A stretch of DNA of 64,000 nt, taken from assembly GCF_949628215.1 (NCBI RefSeq), contig NC_134277.1, positions 127,953,463-128,017,462 of the forward strand. Direction: 5' to 3'. This DNA is from Phalacrocorax aristotelis (lineage: Eukaryota; Chordata; Aves; Suliformes; Phalacrocoracidae). The translations under genes were made by a program, and so were the position numbers. Under the pieces are notes generated by a model. It searched no databases. It had not been told where the DNA came from and saw only the letters and a program-made list of their open reading frames with translations. Within the stretch, counting starts at the first letter, position 1. Every line of letters starts with the position of its first letter. Positions 12,376 to 26,616 of this stretch are shown piece after piece.

Positions 12376-15300
12376 GTTAGTATTGCCTTTGAAATCATCT
12401 TTTATTTGGCTTCCGAAACTAGTTTGGCATTAATCTAGCAGGAAGGGCTCATCTGGCTCGGAGAGAGGCTATAATTTGGCAAACATTCATGGTAAGGAGC
12501 ACTTCACCCTGGACTGCCTTCACAGTGTGAACTCCTCTCTCTGGAACCGTAATTACTCGTCTGATTACTGTGAAGGAAAACAAGGGGAAATTAATGAGCC
12601 CCTGCACAGAGCATTACAGAAAGTATACCAGAGTGACATGCTCTTCTGTACGGTGTAGTGCAGTCAGCAGCACCACTTCAGTGCTGGTAGCTATTGCTGT
12701 CGCTGCTGTGCTGCTGACCCCAGATACTGAAGATAAGGGCTTTAGCTCCTCGGAAATGCAGCTTTTGTACGATGAACACCACTGCCCTCTAAAGGGAAAA
12801 TGGGTTATTCGTCTCCTGCTGCTTCTGCTCCTGCTTTCTCCATCCAGCCCTGCAACAGCAGCAAAGCTGCTCTTTTAGGACCTCTGATTTTATATCTAGT
12901 GGTTCTGCATTCAGCTCTGAATGCTTAAGATTACGTCTTCCAAGAGTATCACCCTCAGTAATTTGCACTGATTGTGGGGATGGGGTGAGGAGGGTTGGAT
13001 ACCTGGCACAGGTTTGCGGGTGGTACGGCAGAGCCGACACCAGCTGCAGCAAGCGATAGCCAGGTTGGCTCCCCTGCAGGAGGGTAACATCTGCCCTTGC
13101 CTCACCCCCCACGCTGCACTCCTCAAAACTACTTTCAATGGAGATCATAGCAATGCTTTAACTTGCTGCTGCCACTTGATGAGTGCAGTGCTCACAAACA
13201 CGCCGTCACTCTGTGTGACAGGGAGCGGCCATCATTTTGTCAGAGCAAAATCAAAGCTGACAACATAGACAAGCCATAATGTCATGCAATTAATTTTAAA
13301 AGTCTTTCATCTTCAGAGGAAAAAGAAATGCATCCTTGATTTGCAGCTCCCTCCCAGGTCAGAGAGATGCCACGCTGCTGCAGCTGCAAAGTGAACCCCC
13401 GTGCTGGAAACATGAACACAGAATACTGACATTAAGTGCTGTGAGTCCCATGACTCACAGGGCCACGAGACTGCAGGGCGACGACCCTTTGCAGGGTTGC
13501 AACCACGGCATGAAGGGAGGTGGCCATCTGCATAGTCAGCAGTTCTCACTACTGACAGCCAGCCAAGACTGGGATCCAGGACGAGTGTACAGAGCCTGTC
13601 CCAGAGAGCTGATTTTAAAACAACTTTTTTTTTTTTTAAATATTAGCAGTGGAACACATTGAATGATTTCAGAAGGATGCTAACTAAATACTCCATTATT
13701 ATTAAATATCTCAAGGGTGTACAATTTATGTAGCTTTATACAAAGAAATCTGCAGTTTTTAAAGCTCTGAAGTGTTACAAGCTGTTCATGGGTAAATCTT
13801 TGCTGAGGATTAGATCCTCGGCAGCAAAGAAGGGAGGGTCTTATTGTGCCCTCAAGGGAGAACCTCAGCTTGAAAATTAGTTCAGTTCCAGAAAACCCTG
13901 CCTCGAGGCAATGCTTTCTTTTATAATCTGTTCACTAATACAAAAGTGCATTAATACAAATATGGTGAGTGGATGACTCTAATTTGTCATGTTGCCTCTG
14001 GGCAGACTAGATCTAACTTTTAGCCTAATATCGTTACTCGGTGGTTAAATGAACCATCTGATCTTGTACCCTGTCGTCATTACTAGCTGTTAGAGGTGAA
14101 AAGTTCACTGCTTCAACAGATATTCTCCTATGAGTATTTGCTTTGATTCTTCTTCCCCTGAAATTACTGTTTGGCCTAACTTGAGGTAAAAGCCTATGCT
14201 TAGTAAGCATAATTGTGTGCTTTATTGGATTTATTAAACCAGGTTTATATCTAAGGCCTATTAAAAGGTCTACAGACTTCTACCAGCATTACCTGTCTTT
14301 ATATATCCTCCTTCCTTGCTCCTTTAGGTTCATATATCTCTAACATAAAGAGAGTCTCGAGCCATGGCTGAGATTCCGGGATACTCCAGAGAGGTTTTTG
14401 CTAGGCATAGGTGATCTTCTAGTATTAGTCTTCATCTTAAATATAATTCCTTCACAATTGCTCCATCATTTTTTCCCTTATTGAAACAATTTTGCAGTTG
14501 CATTAAAAATCTCTCCTTTCCTCCTCCACTCACAGCGTAAAAATCTTTAAACTCTTGAGTAAATGCGGTAATTTTCTAAGTGTTTCTATGCTGAAATGTT
14601 GTGTTTCACAAAAATAAAGGTGGCTGACCTTTTCTTTAGCACTTATGTTCCTCTGAAAGGGGTAAATATATGAAGACTGAGCCCTCTTGGGTTTCTGTAA
14701 TTTGAGGATGAGAAGCCTTGCTGAACAATTACGGGTCTTCTCTTCGCTGACTTCCCAGATATTACTGCAGGTTTACCTGCCCAGTAATTAGCTGCAGGGG
14801 AGGGGAAGGGCAGTGTTTATGAGAGGTGGATTTACCCCAGAGACTGGGGGGAGGGTGGTTGTTCCCACCCATGGAGCACTGTTCTGCTGCATGACAAGGT
14901 GCAGGGCTGCAGATTGCCGCTCCTGGCTCTGCGGCTGCTTGCTGTAAAGCCATACAAGCACATCCTCACTAGATCTGCCATTGGACCAGTGCTGTGTTAA
15001 AGCTTTCTTAATCTTGGAGCTCAGTGCTGCTAGAATAGCTTGGAGTCTTGCACTGTGACCACAGAGAAATGACCCTGTGAAGTGTAGTACTGCCATCCTA
15101 TGCCTAGAGAGAAGTTCACACTGGGCACAGCCTACGCCAAGTATAGTGTCTCAAATTCTAGAAGCAGAGATGCTGAGAAAACAAGATAGGAATTATACAC
15201 CTGGAAGAAAAATCCCAGGAAATTAAATCAGAGGATGACTGACCATAATACTTTTGTAGTCACTTAATCTATGTTAGAATATGAATACAGAGGGAGAAAG

Positions 15301-17570
15301 AAAAGGGCATTTTCAAGATGTGCCTGAGACTAAACTAAAATCATCACCTGGAAATTAAAATAAGTCTCAAAATGCAGACAAAGAGAAAATGCAACACCAA
15401 GCAGCAGTAGGAGGGAGTGAAGCCAGAGCAGGTACGCGCCCGTACCTTTGCTTCAGGACTGGCAGCAGTGCTTTGGCTCCCATCACCAGGGCAGACGCAT
15501 ATAACTTGAAACAAGTTCACCTGAGAGTTGCAAGGATGGTGAGGAGAGTGGAGAACATATTTTTCCAGCAAGAAGCTATCGAAAATAGTTGTACAGCCTC
15601 ACAGAGCAAAGGTTGAAATGGATATGATCATTCTACACAAATAAAGGAGGGAATAAAAACTGAGGAGAAAGAACAGGTATTTGAGAAAAAGGACATCTTA
15701 GGCTTGAGATCAAATGGGTATAAGATGTCCAAAGTATACCTTAGCTGCAAATTAGAGGAGTAGGTTTGCTACTGATCAGAGTAGTGAGTTACTGAAACAG
15801 CTTGTCAATGTGACAACCTAACTGATACACGAGTGAAAGGTCTGATGTAAGGTGGCTCCCAGTGGTCACAGGAGACTAGAATTGCCCCTCAAAGTTTCCT
15901 TAGGCTCCAGTTTCTGCTCCCCTTAACAGCAATGGGACCAGAACATTATCTTCTCCTCAACCACAGTCAGGGGTGGTTTTTCCTGTGACTTGAAATTGCA
16001 CAAGATCTGTTCTCAAAAAACCACAGTCCTTGTTTACTTCAGAGAAGGGAAGTATCATAGATGGGGAAAGGTTTGAAAATCCTCTTAGAAAAAAACTGCC
16101 ACTGACTCTAGGTAGCAACATGATCTTGAAAATCTTGAGATTTGACAAGTTTCTATAATATGGAAAATCTTTAATCAAAATTATTGCAGTTGTCATTTTT
16201 CCACCAGTGGCCACATGAAGCCCCACTGGGGCAAAATCAAAACAGTGGAAATTGCACTCCCATCTGCAGTATTATCTCACACCCTGGGAAAAATCCCAGA
16301 ACCCAAGTGCTGTATGAACAGATGGGAAACAAAGCAAAACAGCTGATGACTCCACATAATGAGTCTTAATGGCCAGGGGAAAAAAAAAAGCAACAATAAC
16401 AAAAATCCATTCAGAATATATCTGTTTATTAAGATTCAGCTCAGTGAAGTTTGAAATGGGCAAGGTAATAAACGTACAAACCAGCATTAATACAGTAATA
16501 GCAAAGTCAGTTCAAGCCGACAGCTTGGCCGCATCCATTTGATGATCCTGGGAACAGCAATGGCAACAGACACTTCCCGGTCTTAGGCCATCTCTTCCGA
16601 ACGGTCTGCATCCACGCAGGGAGCCTGTCACTTACGAGCAGTGAGATTTGAGAGCGATGTAAATGGTGTGAAAATTCGGAGCACAGGGAAGAAAATCACC
16701 TCTCTTTCAGCTGTGGCCAAACCTTCTGTGAGCCCTGATGGTCAGAAAGGGGCCTTGGGTTGCTTTGGTCGACAGGGAGCTAACACAAAAGCAAAGCATT
16801 TGCCTGAGGCACTCATGCTGGCTTTTGTTGATGAGCTGTTGTTTTTGGGAACAGCTGGAGGTTTTATCTGGGTGTGCAGTGTAATGACTAGTTATGGTGG
16901 ATGGTTAAGCCTAGCAGTTAAAGAGTCAGAGACTGCTCTCAACATATCACTGTACCAATAGAGCATAGTCTTTTGGCCAGCCACAGTGGGAGAAGCATGC
17001 CTGTATCTGTGCGAGCATCCCCAATTGGAGAGATGGATTCAGTGATGGGGGAAGATGTGGAGGACCCCAGTTCTTTGAAGACTTTCTTTTTTCCCAAGTG
17101 TCACCCTACTCTTACACTTGGGTCCAGCAGCAGCAAGTAACCTGCAGTAGCACACTGCCTCCCTGTGTGTGACTCGCTTTTCTGTACAAGATCTGCCTTT
17201 CTGCAGCTGCATCTGTGTCACTTCTTGATGTCTGAATTTGATCTTCAGTCCAAGTGACAAAGACTGTTCTCTGCCTTTGTTTGTTCCCCACACAGTCACC
17301 AAGCACAGCCTGGGAGATGACTGTTCCTTCTCTCTCCCAGGCATCAAAAAAGTGCTTGCTTTTAACCTGCTGCCAGTGCAAACAGAGCTGAAAACTTAGT
17401 TCAATTTAAAATTGTCCTGCAGAGAAAGGAAACTTTACCTAACAGCTACATATATATTCTAACCAAACAACCTGTGCTTTTTAATTCAGTTTATTTAACC
17501 AAACTTTAATTAAGGATAACTTTAATAAAATTTGCGGTTAAGAATTATTCTTAGGATAACATAGATTGCA

Positions 17571-17621
17571 AAGGCATTACCATCACCAAGGCATTACCAT
17601 CACCAAGGCATTACCATCACC
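17571..17621 (+). repeat. Perfect 3 x 17-bp tandem repeat
   Basis: Three identical copies of AAGGCATTACCATCACC run head to tail, followed by AAG. The unit is not a simple microsatellite. Confidence 0.97.
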
Positions 17622-17718
17622 AAGTCAAGCTCATTAGAGATTCAAAAAATTCAGACTTAGGGTAAAACTTTTAAAGACAAGCATGCTAACTGTGAAAATG
17701 TACAATTCATGCATCAAG

Positions 17719-17798
17719 TGGGCTTGGCAGTGTTAGGTTTATGGCTGGACTTGATGATCTTAAGGGTCTTTTCCAACCTAAATGATTCTATGATTCTG
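17719..17798 (+). repeat. CR1 3' tail fragment
   Basis: This 80-bp terminal piece reads CTTGATGATCTTAAGGGTCT, then TTTCCAACCTAAATGATTC and ends in TATGATTCT. The same tail closes the longer CR1 copies at 43366 and 55437. Heavy 5' truncation is typical of CR1. Confidence 0.85.
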
Positions 17799-19550
17799 TA
17801 ACTTTTCCTCCTGTGAAGTAGAAACTTGAGCGCCTAAAGATGCAATGACCTTCCTTAGTGGTTCATCAAAAGTCCCTGTATTAGGCATTTTGAAAATGCA
17901 GTGAAAAAACCTGTTGGAATGTGTTGTCCCACGTTGTTGAGTCAGAGCATGTGGACTTTTATGCCCTAGATTAAAGTGAAAGCATTTTAAAGTACAGACT
18001 AGGGTTTGCCATTATTGCCTCCTGATGCGTGCATTTTCAAAAGGACTGATCTTCAAACAAACTTGTCACTGAAACGAATTGTTGGTTCTCAGAAAAGGGA
18101 TCCTGCTCCCAGAAGGAAGGGTATCAAAACTGGTATACACTAGTGCTGACTGGAACAGTTTTAAATCCAAAAGGGGCCATCCGTGGGGGTGACATATGTA
18201 AGGTTTTTATTTATTCAGACTGGTTCCTCCATATGCCCAGCTGGGCTGTGCAAGGCAGACCTTTCTAGTTGTTACCCTTGGTGTGACCTTAATGTTCCTT
18301 TGCCATATGTTTCTGCTTTTATGGGTCATGTTTTATGCCGGTTCACAGTCAGCACCAATTTACTGCAGAAAGAGTAAAATACCAGCAAATAAAAACCAGT
18401 ATGAAAATGTGTGAAAACTTCTTACTGCCCATGGATGGCATCTGGGTTGTGCTGCTTGTAGCTGGGGTGTACTTTCACATGTGCTGGGGGAAAAGGGAAA
18501 GACTCCATATAAGACTTCAGTTAAAGTATCTCTATAATATGCGAGACCTATGGTGCAAGACTTCTATTCACTATTTTATTATTAATTATTTTAAGCAATG
18601 GAGAATTTCTGAATGCTTATGTGGAAATGCTTCCCCCATACACAGATTATGAATGAGACATGTCTTGATAGTAAAGCAGATGTCCCAGGGAGATGCACAT
18701 CACATAATGTATGCATTATCTAGCAACATAGATTATTAGCTGTTGAACAGTTTTATAGCTTTTGACCGGAATTCTGCTCATACATCAGAGAGAAATGGAA
18801 AGGAGATGGTGGATCTGGCACATTAGGAGGTCCTGGGGAGGCTGCAGGGGAGACAGTGCAGAATATACTCAGGAGCCAGGAGTAAGAGATGCTGAGGAAG
18901 AGATCAGAGTTGCAAAGCCATGGCTGAACCAAGGACAGGAGGAACGGGTAACTTGGTGCTAGGGGTCCCCTGGGGCAAGGCAGGAAATCAGTTGCTCTCA
19001 GGGCATTGACAGTGTGGTTTTCATCTGTTTACAGCACTCAATTACCAGTGACCAGTGCACGGGTGCACAAACACAGGCTGGAGGTAGGAATGGCAGAACC
19101 AGTGCTGTTCAAGCTGCCTAAAATATTGCATTGTAAATTATGTCTTCAGCTGGCTATAAATTTGCCAAAAGTTTAGTAGTTTAGATTAGAGGCATGACAC
19201 TTAATAAAACAAATGGTTTTACACTGCTTATGTCTTTTGTTGCCCTGTGAAAAATCCACCTACATCTGGCTGAGTTACAAGCCTTTGAAAAGGCAATTCA
19301 CACATGCTCTGTAGAAACATATTTAATTTTAGCATTTAATGACCTCAAGGATTGCTTCATGCTTTAGCTTGGCCTCCCAGCATAAATAAACTAGTTCAGC
19401 TCAAGTTGATTCAATGCTGACAATGCACATCTGCTCTCTAGGCTATGGGGTGCAGAGGGCTTTTGTAATTACAACTTTTGCTTGTGATCACAACAACTTT
19501 CCCTGCACTAGGCCAGGCTGTAGTAAGACATGGAGCCGGGATTTAGAAGC

Positions 19551-19753
19551 CTGACACCCCATAATCAGGCTCCCTCTCTGCTGTTGGCAGGAGAAATGGA
19601 GAGATGAGGATTCAGCGGTGAATCCAGCTGGGATACTGGGAACTGGGGTCACTGGGGTAGGAACCCCAGGGCAGACTGAAAGATGAGGCAGGCATAAAGG
19701 ACTGGAAGCAGCTGGGCTAGGAAGCACACTTGGTGGGCAAGCAACTGGGGATG
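19551..19753 (+). repeat. Diverged direct repeat, copy A
   Basis: This segment aligns with 20636-20860 over its length. The best core is GATACTGGGAACTGG..TCACT, then GGCAGACTGAA.GA..AGGCAGG, and CTTGGTGGGCAAG.AACTG near the end. I cannot assign it to a known family. Confidence 0.75.
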
Positions 19754-20104
19754 CTTAGGGGCAGGGCTGCTGGAGTCTGGGAATGATCCTTTGGTTGAGC
19801 CTGTTGGGTGCAGCCCTGGAGAAGTGGATCCTGCTCTCCCTCTCTCCCAAGCCCCTGTGGTGGCCTGGCAAGTCGCTTAAACCAAACTTCACACAGATGG
19901 TGAGCTTGCACATTGCTTATTTTCAGCTTGCCAAACTATAGACTCTGGGGTCTAATTTCCAGAAATACTCAGCGTTCACCTGCAACAAAATTCAATGGGA
20001 CATGTGCTTTGAACACACAGTCTGCCATGTAATGCTGAGCACTCTGCAAATTCAGCCTCTCAGCACTGGGAAATGGGCACCCCACATTAGAGGAAAACTT
20101 GGAC

Positions 20105-20185
20105 CCTAATCTCACTGTGCTTCAGCTTTCCACATTCAAAATGGAAATAAAAAAATATCCTCACAGTCGCACTATGGCAGTAAAT
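20105..20185 (+). repeat. MIR-like ancient SINE remnant
   Basis: TCACTGTGCTTCAGCTTTCC and the following AAAATGGAAATAAAAAAATA correspond to the MIR core (CTGTGCCTCAGTTTCC, then TGTAAAATGGGGATAATAAT). It is a short, diverged match judged by eye. Confidence 0.5.
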
Positions 20186-20635
20186 GAATTAGTATTTAAG
20201 AGGCACACAAGTACTGCGTTGATGAACTCCAAAGAAAAGCTCAGGAGGGAATTAACAAAGGCTATCTTCAGCGCAGGCTTGGAATAATATGCAGCAAATG
20301 TGTCACAGAGCTACACGCTGAACCGCTAGAAGAAAGCAAAATAAATAGCCACCTATTAGCTCAGCACTATCTACCCTGAGCACTGAGGGGGGAAAGAGAC
20401 CTCTGAGAAAGGACAATGTGTGCTCCTGGGGCTGGGGTGCAATGCAGGGGTCACAGTGCCCCCGCACACTCAGCCAAGTGACTGCTGCTCCCACAACCTA
20501 CATTTTGGCTTTTCCTGCTGTGGCAGTGTTTGGCTTTCCAGCCTAAATAGTACATCTGCGGGGTTGCTTTCATGCTGTAGTGCTGTTCTTGCTAAGGACA
20601 GGAAACCTCTGATGTAGGGCAGGGGACTAGGAAGA

Positions 20636-20860
20636 CTGACACCCTTTGCTCTCAGGGCTCCGTCTTCCCTGTTATTGGCACACAGAACTGAAGAGACTAT
20701 GGTTTGTTGGTAAACTTGGTTGAGATACTGGGAACTGGACTCACTGGGATGGGACCAAAAAAGGCAGACTGAAGGACAAGGCAGGTGTAAAGGGCTGGAG
20801 CTGTCCTTTATAAAGCTGTTGGGCTTGGGGGAGCGCTTGGTGGGCAAGGAACTGCGGATG
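20636..20860 (+). repeat. Diverged direct repeat, copy B
   Basis: Partner of 19551-19753, about 1.09 kb downstream in the same orientation. The core of about 80 bp is roughly 80-85% alike by eye. The flanking parts are weaker and contain indels. Confidence 0.75.
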
Positions 20861-23800
20861 AGCAGGAAAAACCTGAATGGTGATGACAGGAGTGTGTGTG
20901 TGCAATATTCATAAAGTGGGAGAAGCCCATTTTCTTCATTACTTGGCCTGTCTTTTGTTTGGATATCATATCCTGCACACTTTTTAGTAGCTCTTGCCTA
21001 ATCTGCTGTAAATTGGTGCTGACTGCTGCTGCTGGCTTTGTGACTAGGCTTACCATTTGATGGGTAATATATTGCTCCACAGGGTATTAAGGATCTTCCG
21101 GGAATGCCTGTCTGAAGCAGGTGCTCCTATTCTTTCTATTGGAAAAAAAGCATGTAGAGGGGTCAGTCTATGGCAGAGAAAGGAAATGAGAGGACAAGTT
21201 CCCACCCATGCCTTTCCCCAGCCCCGGACTAGGATGTGACCAAGGCAAGGTCTTGACACAGAAAGTTAGAAGCACGTAGGAGGAGGAGATACCACACTGA
21301 TAAATGAAAAAAGACCAAGCTGTGCACCCTAATTCCAAGGTTCGTGGCCCAGACCAATTCCTGTCTGTTGCTCAGGGATAGCCTCTGCTAAAGGAGGCTG
21401 GCTGCATTTGCCCTGCGTAGCACCTGGCTCTTACTCTCCTCTGGGCCTCAGTGACCTTACAACCATATGAGCTATGCCAAATACTTAAACATTTCTGTAT
21501 TTTTTTCGCAGTTCAGAGTGTCTGCAGTAATCTGAGAACTGTGTTATAGCCCACCAGAGAACTATTTTTACAGCAAGTGCCAAAGGGTATGCCCTGCATC
21601 CCCTGGGGTGTGGGCTAAGGGAGGGTTGGGACAGGGTGCACAGCTGGCTGGCCCATGGGTAAAGCCAAAGGCTGCGCAGTGTCACCCCTACTGCTTTTTG
21701 GTGCAGACCCTGCACCCTGGGTTTGCGGTGGAGAGAAGTAGCTGGGGCCATGAGAGGAGGGGCATGGAGATTGCTGGCAGACACCGGGAGGATGAGGGGT
21801 CTCGTGCTGGGGGTCACTCTGCGGCAGTCACCTCTAGCGGTGTAGATGCTTTCACAGAGACTTCTTCACACATGCAGTAAAGCACAGATCTGGGCCATGG
21901 CCGCCCTGGCTTTGATGTGGCAAGGGACTACTCAGAGACCTCTCCCTGGGAAGTGCTAACCATCAGGGAGAAAGATGGTCCCTGCTTCCACAGTGGCCAC
22001 AAAGTCAGCTCCTGTTTGGGAAGCACAGCAGCTTGTCGCCCTTGTCCTGTGGGCTAAGTACTGGCTGAGAGTAAGGTTAAAGCAGAGTTTTCATGCTGCT
22101 TTGTCCCCTGACTCACCGTGTCAGTGGATCACTTAACCAGCTCAGCTGTGCCCCTAGACACAGATGCTGCTTCATCTCTTTGAAATGCTGGAGTTGGTGC
22201 ATCAAAGCTGCCCCTCTGGGCAGGGCTCTGCAGCAGAACAATGTGCTGTCTTAATGCAGAGTTGTGAGCCAGTGCAAGTGCAGAAGCTGCGGAGTTGCAT
22301 TAGCAAGAGATTTCAGCATGGCTTATTAGCCTGGGCAGACAGCCACACTTCATGGCTTCTGTGCTGGAGTTGTGCACTGCTGAGCAGAGCTTGCCTGCAT
22401 CTGCCTGCACCACCTGCGGGAGCATACACGTCTTCCAAGATGCCTTGCCCATACATTTAATTTTCAAGTGCTTTAAATACTAAAAGAGTACCTTTTACCA
22501 CAATCCCTTCACACCTGCACGTCTGCATAGTTTCGGTAATATCAGGGGAAAAAAATATCCTTATTTTTCCCACCTGATGAATGTGGGAAACACTCTTGAG
22601 GTGTGTTGCAGAGCACACTCTGGGGTGCTGCACCCTCCTCTGCAGCCTGATGTGGAAGGAGGAGGGCAGAGAAAGAAATGCCCCTCAGACCTTGCAATAC
22701 AAAAATTCATGGGTGTGATTTTTTTAAAATGCTTATTATGTTCTGTAAAGGGAATGAATAATTGGGAGATGAACAGCCCTGAGGTGCTGGTGAAATGGGA
22801 AGGGGATTAGAGGGAAATGAGCAGATGGGAGGTGAGAGGTAGATGAATAGAGACACACAATGTGATCTGATTGATTGGCTCCAGTGTGTCACTCTGAGAG
22901 CTTGAAGCCTCCTGCACTTGGGGGGAAAAAACATGCTACCCTCCTCCTTCCTCCATAAAACCCTCCAGAGAAGTCCATCACAAATGTAGTATGTGCTCGC
23001 TCCTGTGGGCTGCAGCACATCAGCATCGCTGTGATAAAAAGCATAAAATGAGGGATCAGAGAACTGGAATACGTGCTTTAAGGCAAGCGTGCCAGGACAT
23101 GCTGGCAGTTACTGTTAGCTCAGTGCAGGATTTGGGTATTTTGTTTTTTATGGGAAACAAAACTGATACCAAACAGATGCCAATTCCTGTGAGCTGATTC
23201 ACTCCAGCTGTACTCTGAGAACAGCCTTCTGAAATCAGTGCAGCTATAAGGCCTGCATCCAGTCGTCTTACATGGTTTTGGACTGAATTTGAGATAGTTG
23301 CATTAAAATGACCACACACACATAAGGCCATCTGCTCTCTCAGATATTGACGTACATACCCATGCAGTGCTGTCATCTGAAATACATGGCTGACCTGCTA
23401 GAGAAACAGCTGGACAGTGTCGATTTTCCAGACTTCCAAATATTCTTGCTGAAGAGTAAAGCAACCATAGGGGTTTGACTGATGCTTTAAATAGAGCACA
23501 ATCAAATGCTACCTAGACGTCAGAAGTGAGACTGAGAATTCATTTCTCTTTCCATTTTCATTTTGCTTCCCTAAGCAAGCTTACCTTATCTTGGAAACTA
23601 GGCTAGGAAAGTCTATGGGCATTGACTTGTCTGTTGATTACTTTGGACTTAGTTTCCAGCCCACGGTGATCACGTTGTATTTTTACAGGAGCTAAGTCTC
23701 CCACATGTATCATGTCAAAGACAGACAGGCATGGGGTCTGCCAGCTCAGGGCCTTACACAGTGATCTTATCTGTGTGATACAAACAATTGCCTACTTGTT

Positions 23801-24699
23801 TTTAAAATTTAACTCAACCAGATCCCCCCCACCCAAGCGTCTTCCAAACAGGTTACTGAGAATTTTTAGCTGAGAAAGGAAGAAAGCTAGAAGGCTTTGA
23901 ATTCAAATATAGTCACTTATAATTCCAAAGCTGCAGCACATGCAGGATGTGCCACATTTCAGGTGAGTATTGAAGCTAATATAGTGTGAAGCAGCCATGG
24001 CCATGGCATGTAGGAAACATTGCCTGCTAAATCATTGAACCTGTTCCCCCTGGTGTTAACGGATGAGAACTCATCGGAACAGGGACTCATGAATCATACA
24101 TTTTGAACAGGTCAGATGAATTGCACCCCAAAAATGTCTATTTCTCTCTGCCATTTATAGCACAGAGTGACCACAGATGTCTGACGGTGAGTCGAACCAC
24201 AACACAAGTGACAAAAATGTAGTGATATGAGGACACAGCCAATGCAATTACTATTTCCTGCTTAGATGATTAGTTCATATCTGATCCAGGTGAAAATGAC
24301 TTTGGCGTGTCTTGAATATTACAAACTAGTTGCATTCATCCTGAAGAAACAACAGCAGAGGTGAGCGTCTGCTGCCTAAGTATAGGCATCTTGTACGACT
24401 TCAGTCACTGTGATGCCCTCTTGGCCTCCATCTGGTACTCCAGAAGGGCAGGAGTCCTCTATAAATCTTCTATAAATCCTGGGTCATAACAGTCAGCCAT
24501 GGAAGGTTGTCTTGGATACCCTAAAGTGCCTTAAATGGCAGTAGGTATCTATGTTTAGTAGCTGAATGTCATCCACACTGTCAAATTTGACACCCCAAAG
24601 GCAGTATGAGCTTGGAAAGAAAATCATTGCCCTGTCAAATTAGAGAAACGTGAATTGGGGTGATTCAGAGAAGCTGGTATTTCTGTAGGCACATAATCA

Positions 24700-25000
24700 C
24701 AAAGAGGTTGAATAAGGGACCTCTGGAGATCTTCTATCCACCTCCCTGATCAGAGCAGGTTGCCCAGGACTACATCTAGATGGATTTTGAATATCTCTAA
24801 GCACAAAGACTCCACAACCTCTCTGGGCAACTTGTTCCAGTGTTTGTCGATTCCCCCAGTAAAAAAATTTGTTCTTATGTTAAAATGAAAGTTGCTATAT
24901 TTTAATTTGTTCCCGTTGCCTCTTCGGCTGTCACTGGGTATCACTGAGAAGAGTCTGGCTTCATATTCTTTACTCCACCGCATCAGGTATTTGTACACAT
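24700..25000 (-). repeat. CR1 LINE fragment (3' part)
   Basis: On the minus strand a broken frame reads RNGNKLKYSNFHFN and [19 protein letters not shown], the C-terminal end of CR1 ORF2. The 3' end at about 24.70 kb is diverged and its octamer tail is eroded. It differs in subfamily from the 26617-29330 copy. Confidence 0.8.
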
Positions 25001-26616
25001 TGATATGCAAAGGCAGCAAAATAAAAATGCTTTTGGCTGGTGCCATGAACTTCTGCTTGCCATAAGGTGCTGACAGAACAGCATCCTCAGCATTTACAGA
25101 GCCAAAGCTTAAACTGAACGTGCCAAACGAAGAAAGTTCTGTACTGCTCATTTACCATTTTACATCAAAATGGCTTAATCTTAATCTTGTTGTGCAAGGG
25201 GGTGTTTTGGTGTTTTAATGTAGAGGGTTGCAAATTACAAGGACTAGTCAGGGCAAAGGCATTTTGGTGCCTGACTATGATTTATTTGTCAATAGAAGAT
25301 TCAGGTGGAGTTAGATACCCAAATATTTTTCAAGAACTATGATCAGATTCTACACAAAAATTTGAAACAAGACTGTAAAGTCCTCCAATGCAGTTAAAAC
25401 AGGTAGCAGTAATTTTAAAACAGAAACTAGTCGTAGTCCTAGGTTCAATACTAGAGTCAGTGTACAAAACCCCCTACATATGGTGTAAACTTGCACATAC
25501 CTAGAATATGACTGACTGCTTGCTTTGAACTGAATATATGTGTGAGATACACAAAAGCAAGATGAAACCAACACATAGGCTGCATTCTTTCAAATACTAT
25601 TTGTTTTATACTAATTTCTACAGCTGCAAAATATAGTTACTGGTCTGTTGAAAATGCCTTCTGCAACGGTGGCCTATTGCAAATCTCCTTTTCTCTGTCA
25701 TTAAATAAACCATAGCTATAGAATACATATTCCAGGATGATCTAGGCCAGTAAAACATATCTCTCACACTAAGTTATTACATCAGATTGTGAGCTGCATT
25801 GATATGTATTGCCAAAATACTTTTCTGAGCATCTACATTTTTAATATTTACCATAAATGAAGAATATGAAAAAAAGTATTTTAGATCTTGTTGAGACTTG
25901 AGTATTTTTTTTTCCTATGTAAAATTTAAGTTAAAAGCAAAACATTTTTCAGCAAATGAAAAACTGATGCATTTAGAAAATGAAAATGCAAACAAAACAG
26001 CAAGCCCTTTACTGTGGGGTCTTGGAAAATAGTGGTGATTGTTCAAATGACTACTGCACCCTTCAGATCAATGTCTGAACTGCTTATTTTAGGATAGGGG
26101 GTGAAGCAACTTCTAGCAGAAAAGGAAAAGAGATTGCTGCTGCAGAGCTTGGCAGATACTAAAATGTCAGTTGGATCCCTCTTCATGTTATTCAGAAGGG
26201 CTGGGCACAGCATTTGAACAATTTGGTATCGTGAAGTTGGAGGTCAGGCAGGCTGCAATGCATTTACTTGATGCTCCAGCTATTTTGGCTCTGCGTGGTA
26301 CCTACATACAGAGTTTAGGATTATGTTGCTCCCAACCTGGTGTGCATCTGAGTATCAGTATGGGGGAGAAACTGGTATCTTGCTGTTAAAGATGCAAGAT
26401 TTTTTTTGTGTGTGTGTAATGAGATGAGAGCAGAGATGACCAGCAGTGATCACAAAAGGCACAAAAATGAAAAACTGAGATTTTTCCTATTTTACTTAGA
26501 GCAGAAACTTCACTGTACATTGGCAAATGCTGCAATGGATCTGTGATAGTTTATATTCATTGTAAGGCAGTGGGTCAGACAGAAAGAATACATTGGTGAC
26601 AAGTATTAATTATTGA

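Noticed and set aside
12045..12398. A 117-codon minus-strand frame over the second CLVS1 exon
   Set aside because: Antisense to a recognised exon, with no family resemblance.
20470..20847. A 125-codon minus-strand open frame
   Set aside because: It overlaps the direct repeat at 20636-20860 and has no domain or splice signals. The open frame follows from its GC-rich composition.
22105..22160. A possible further MIR piece (GTGGATCACTTAACCAGCTC)
   Set aside because: Only a short word matches, and the rest does not follow the MIR core order.
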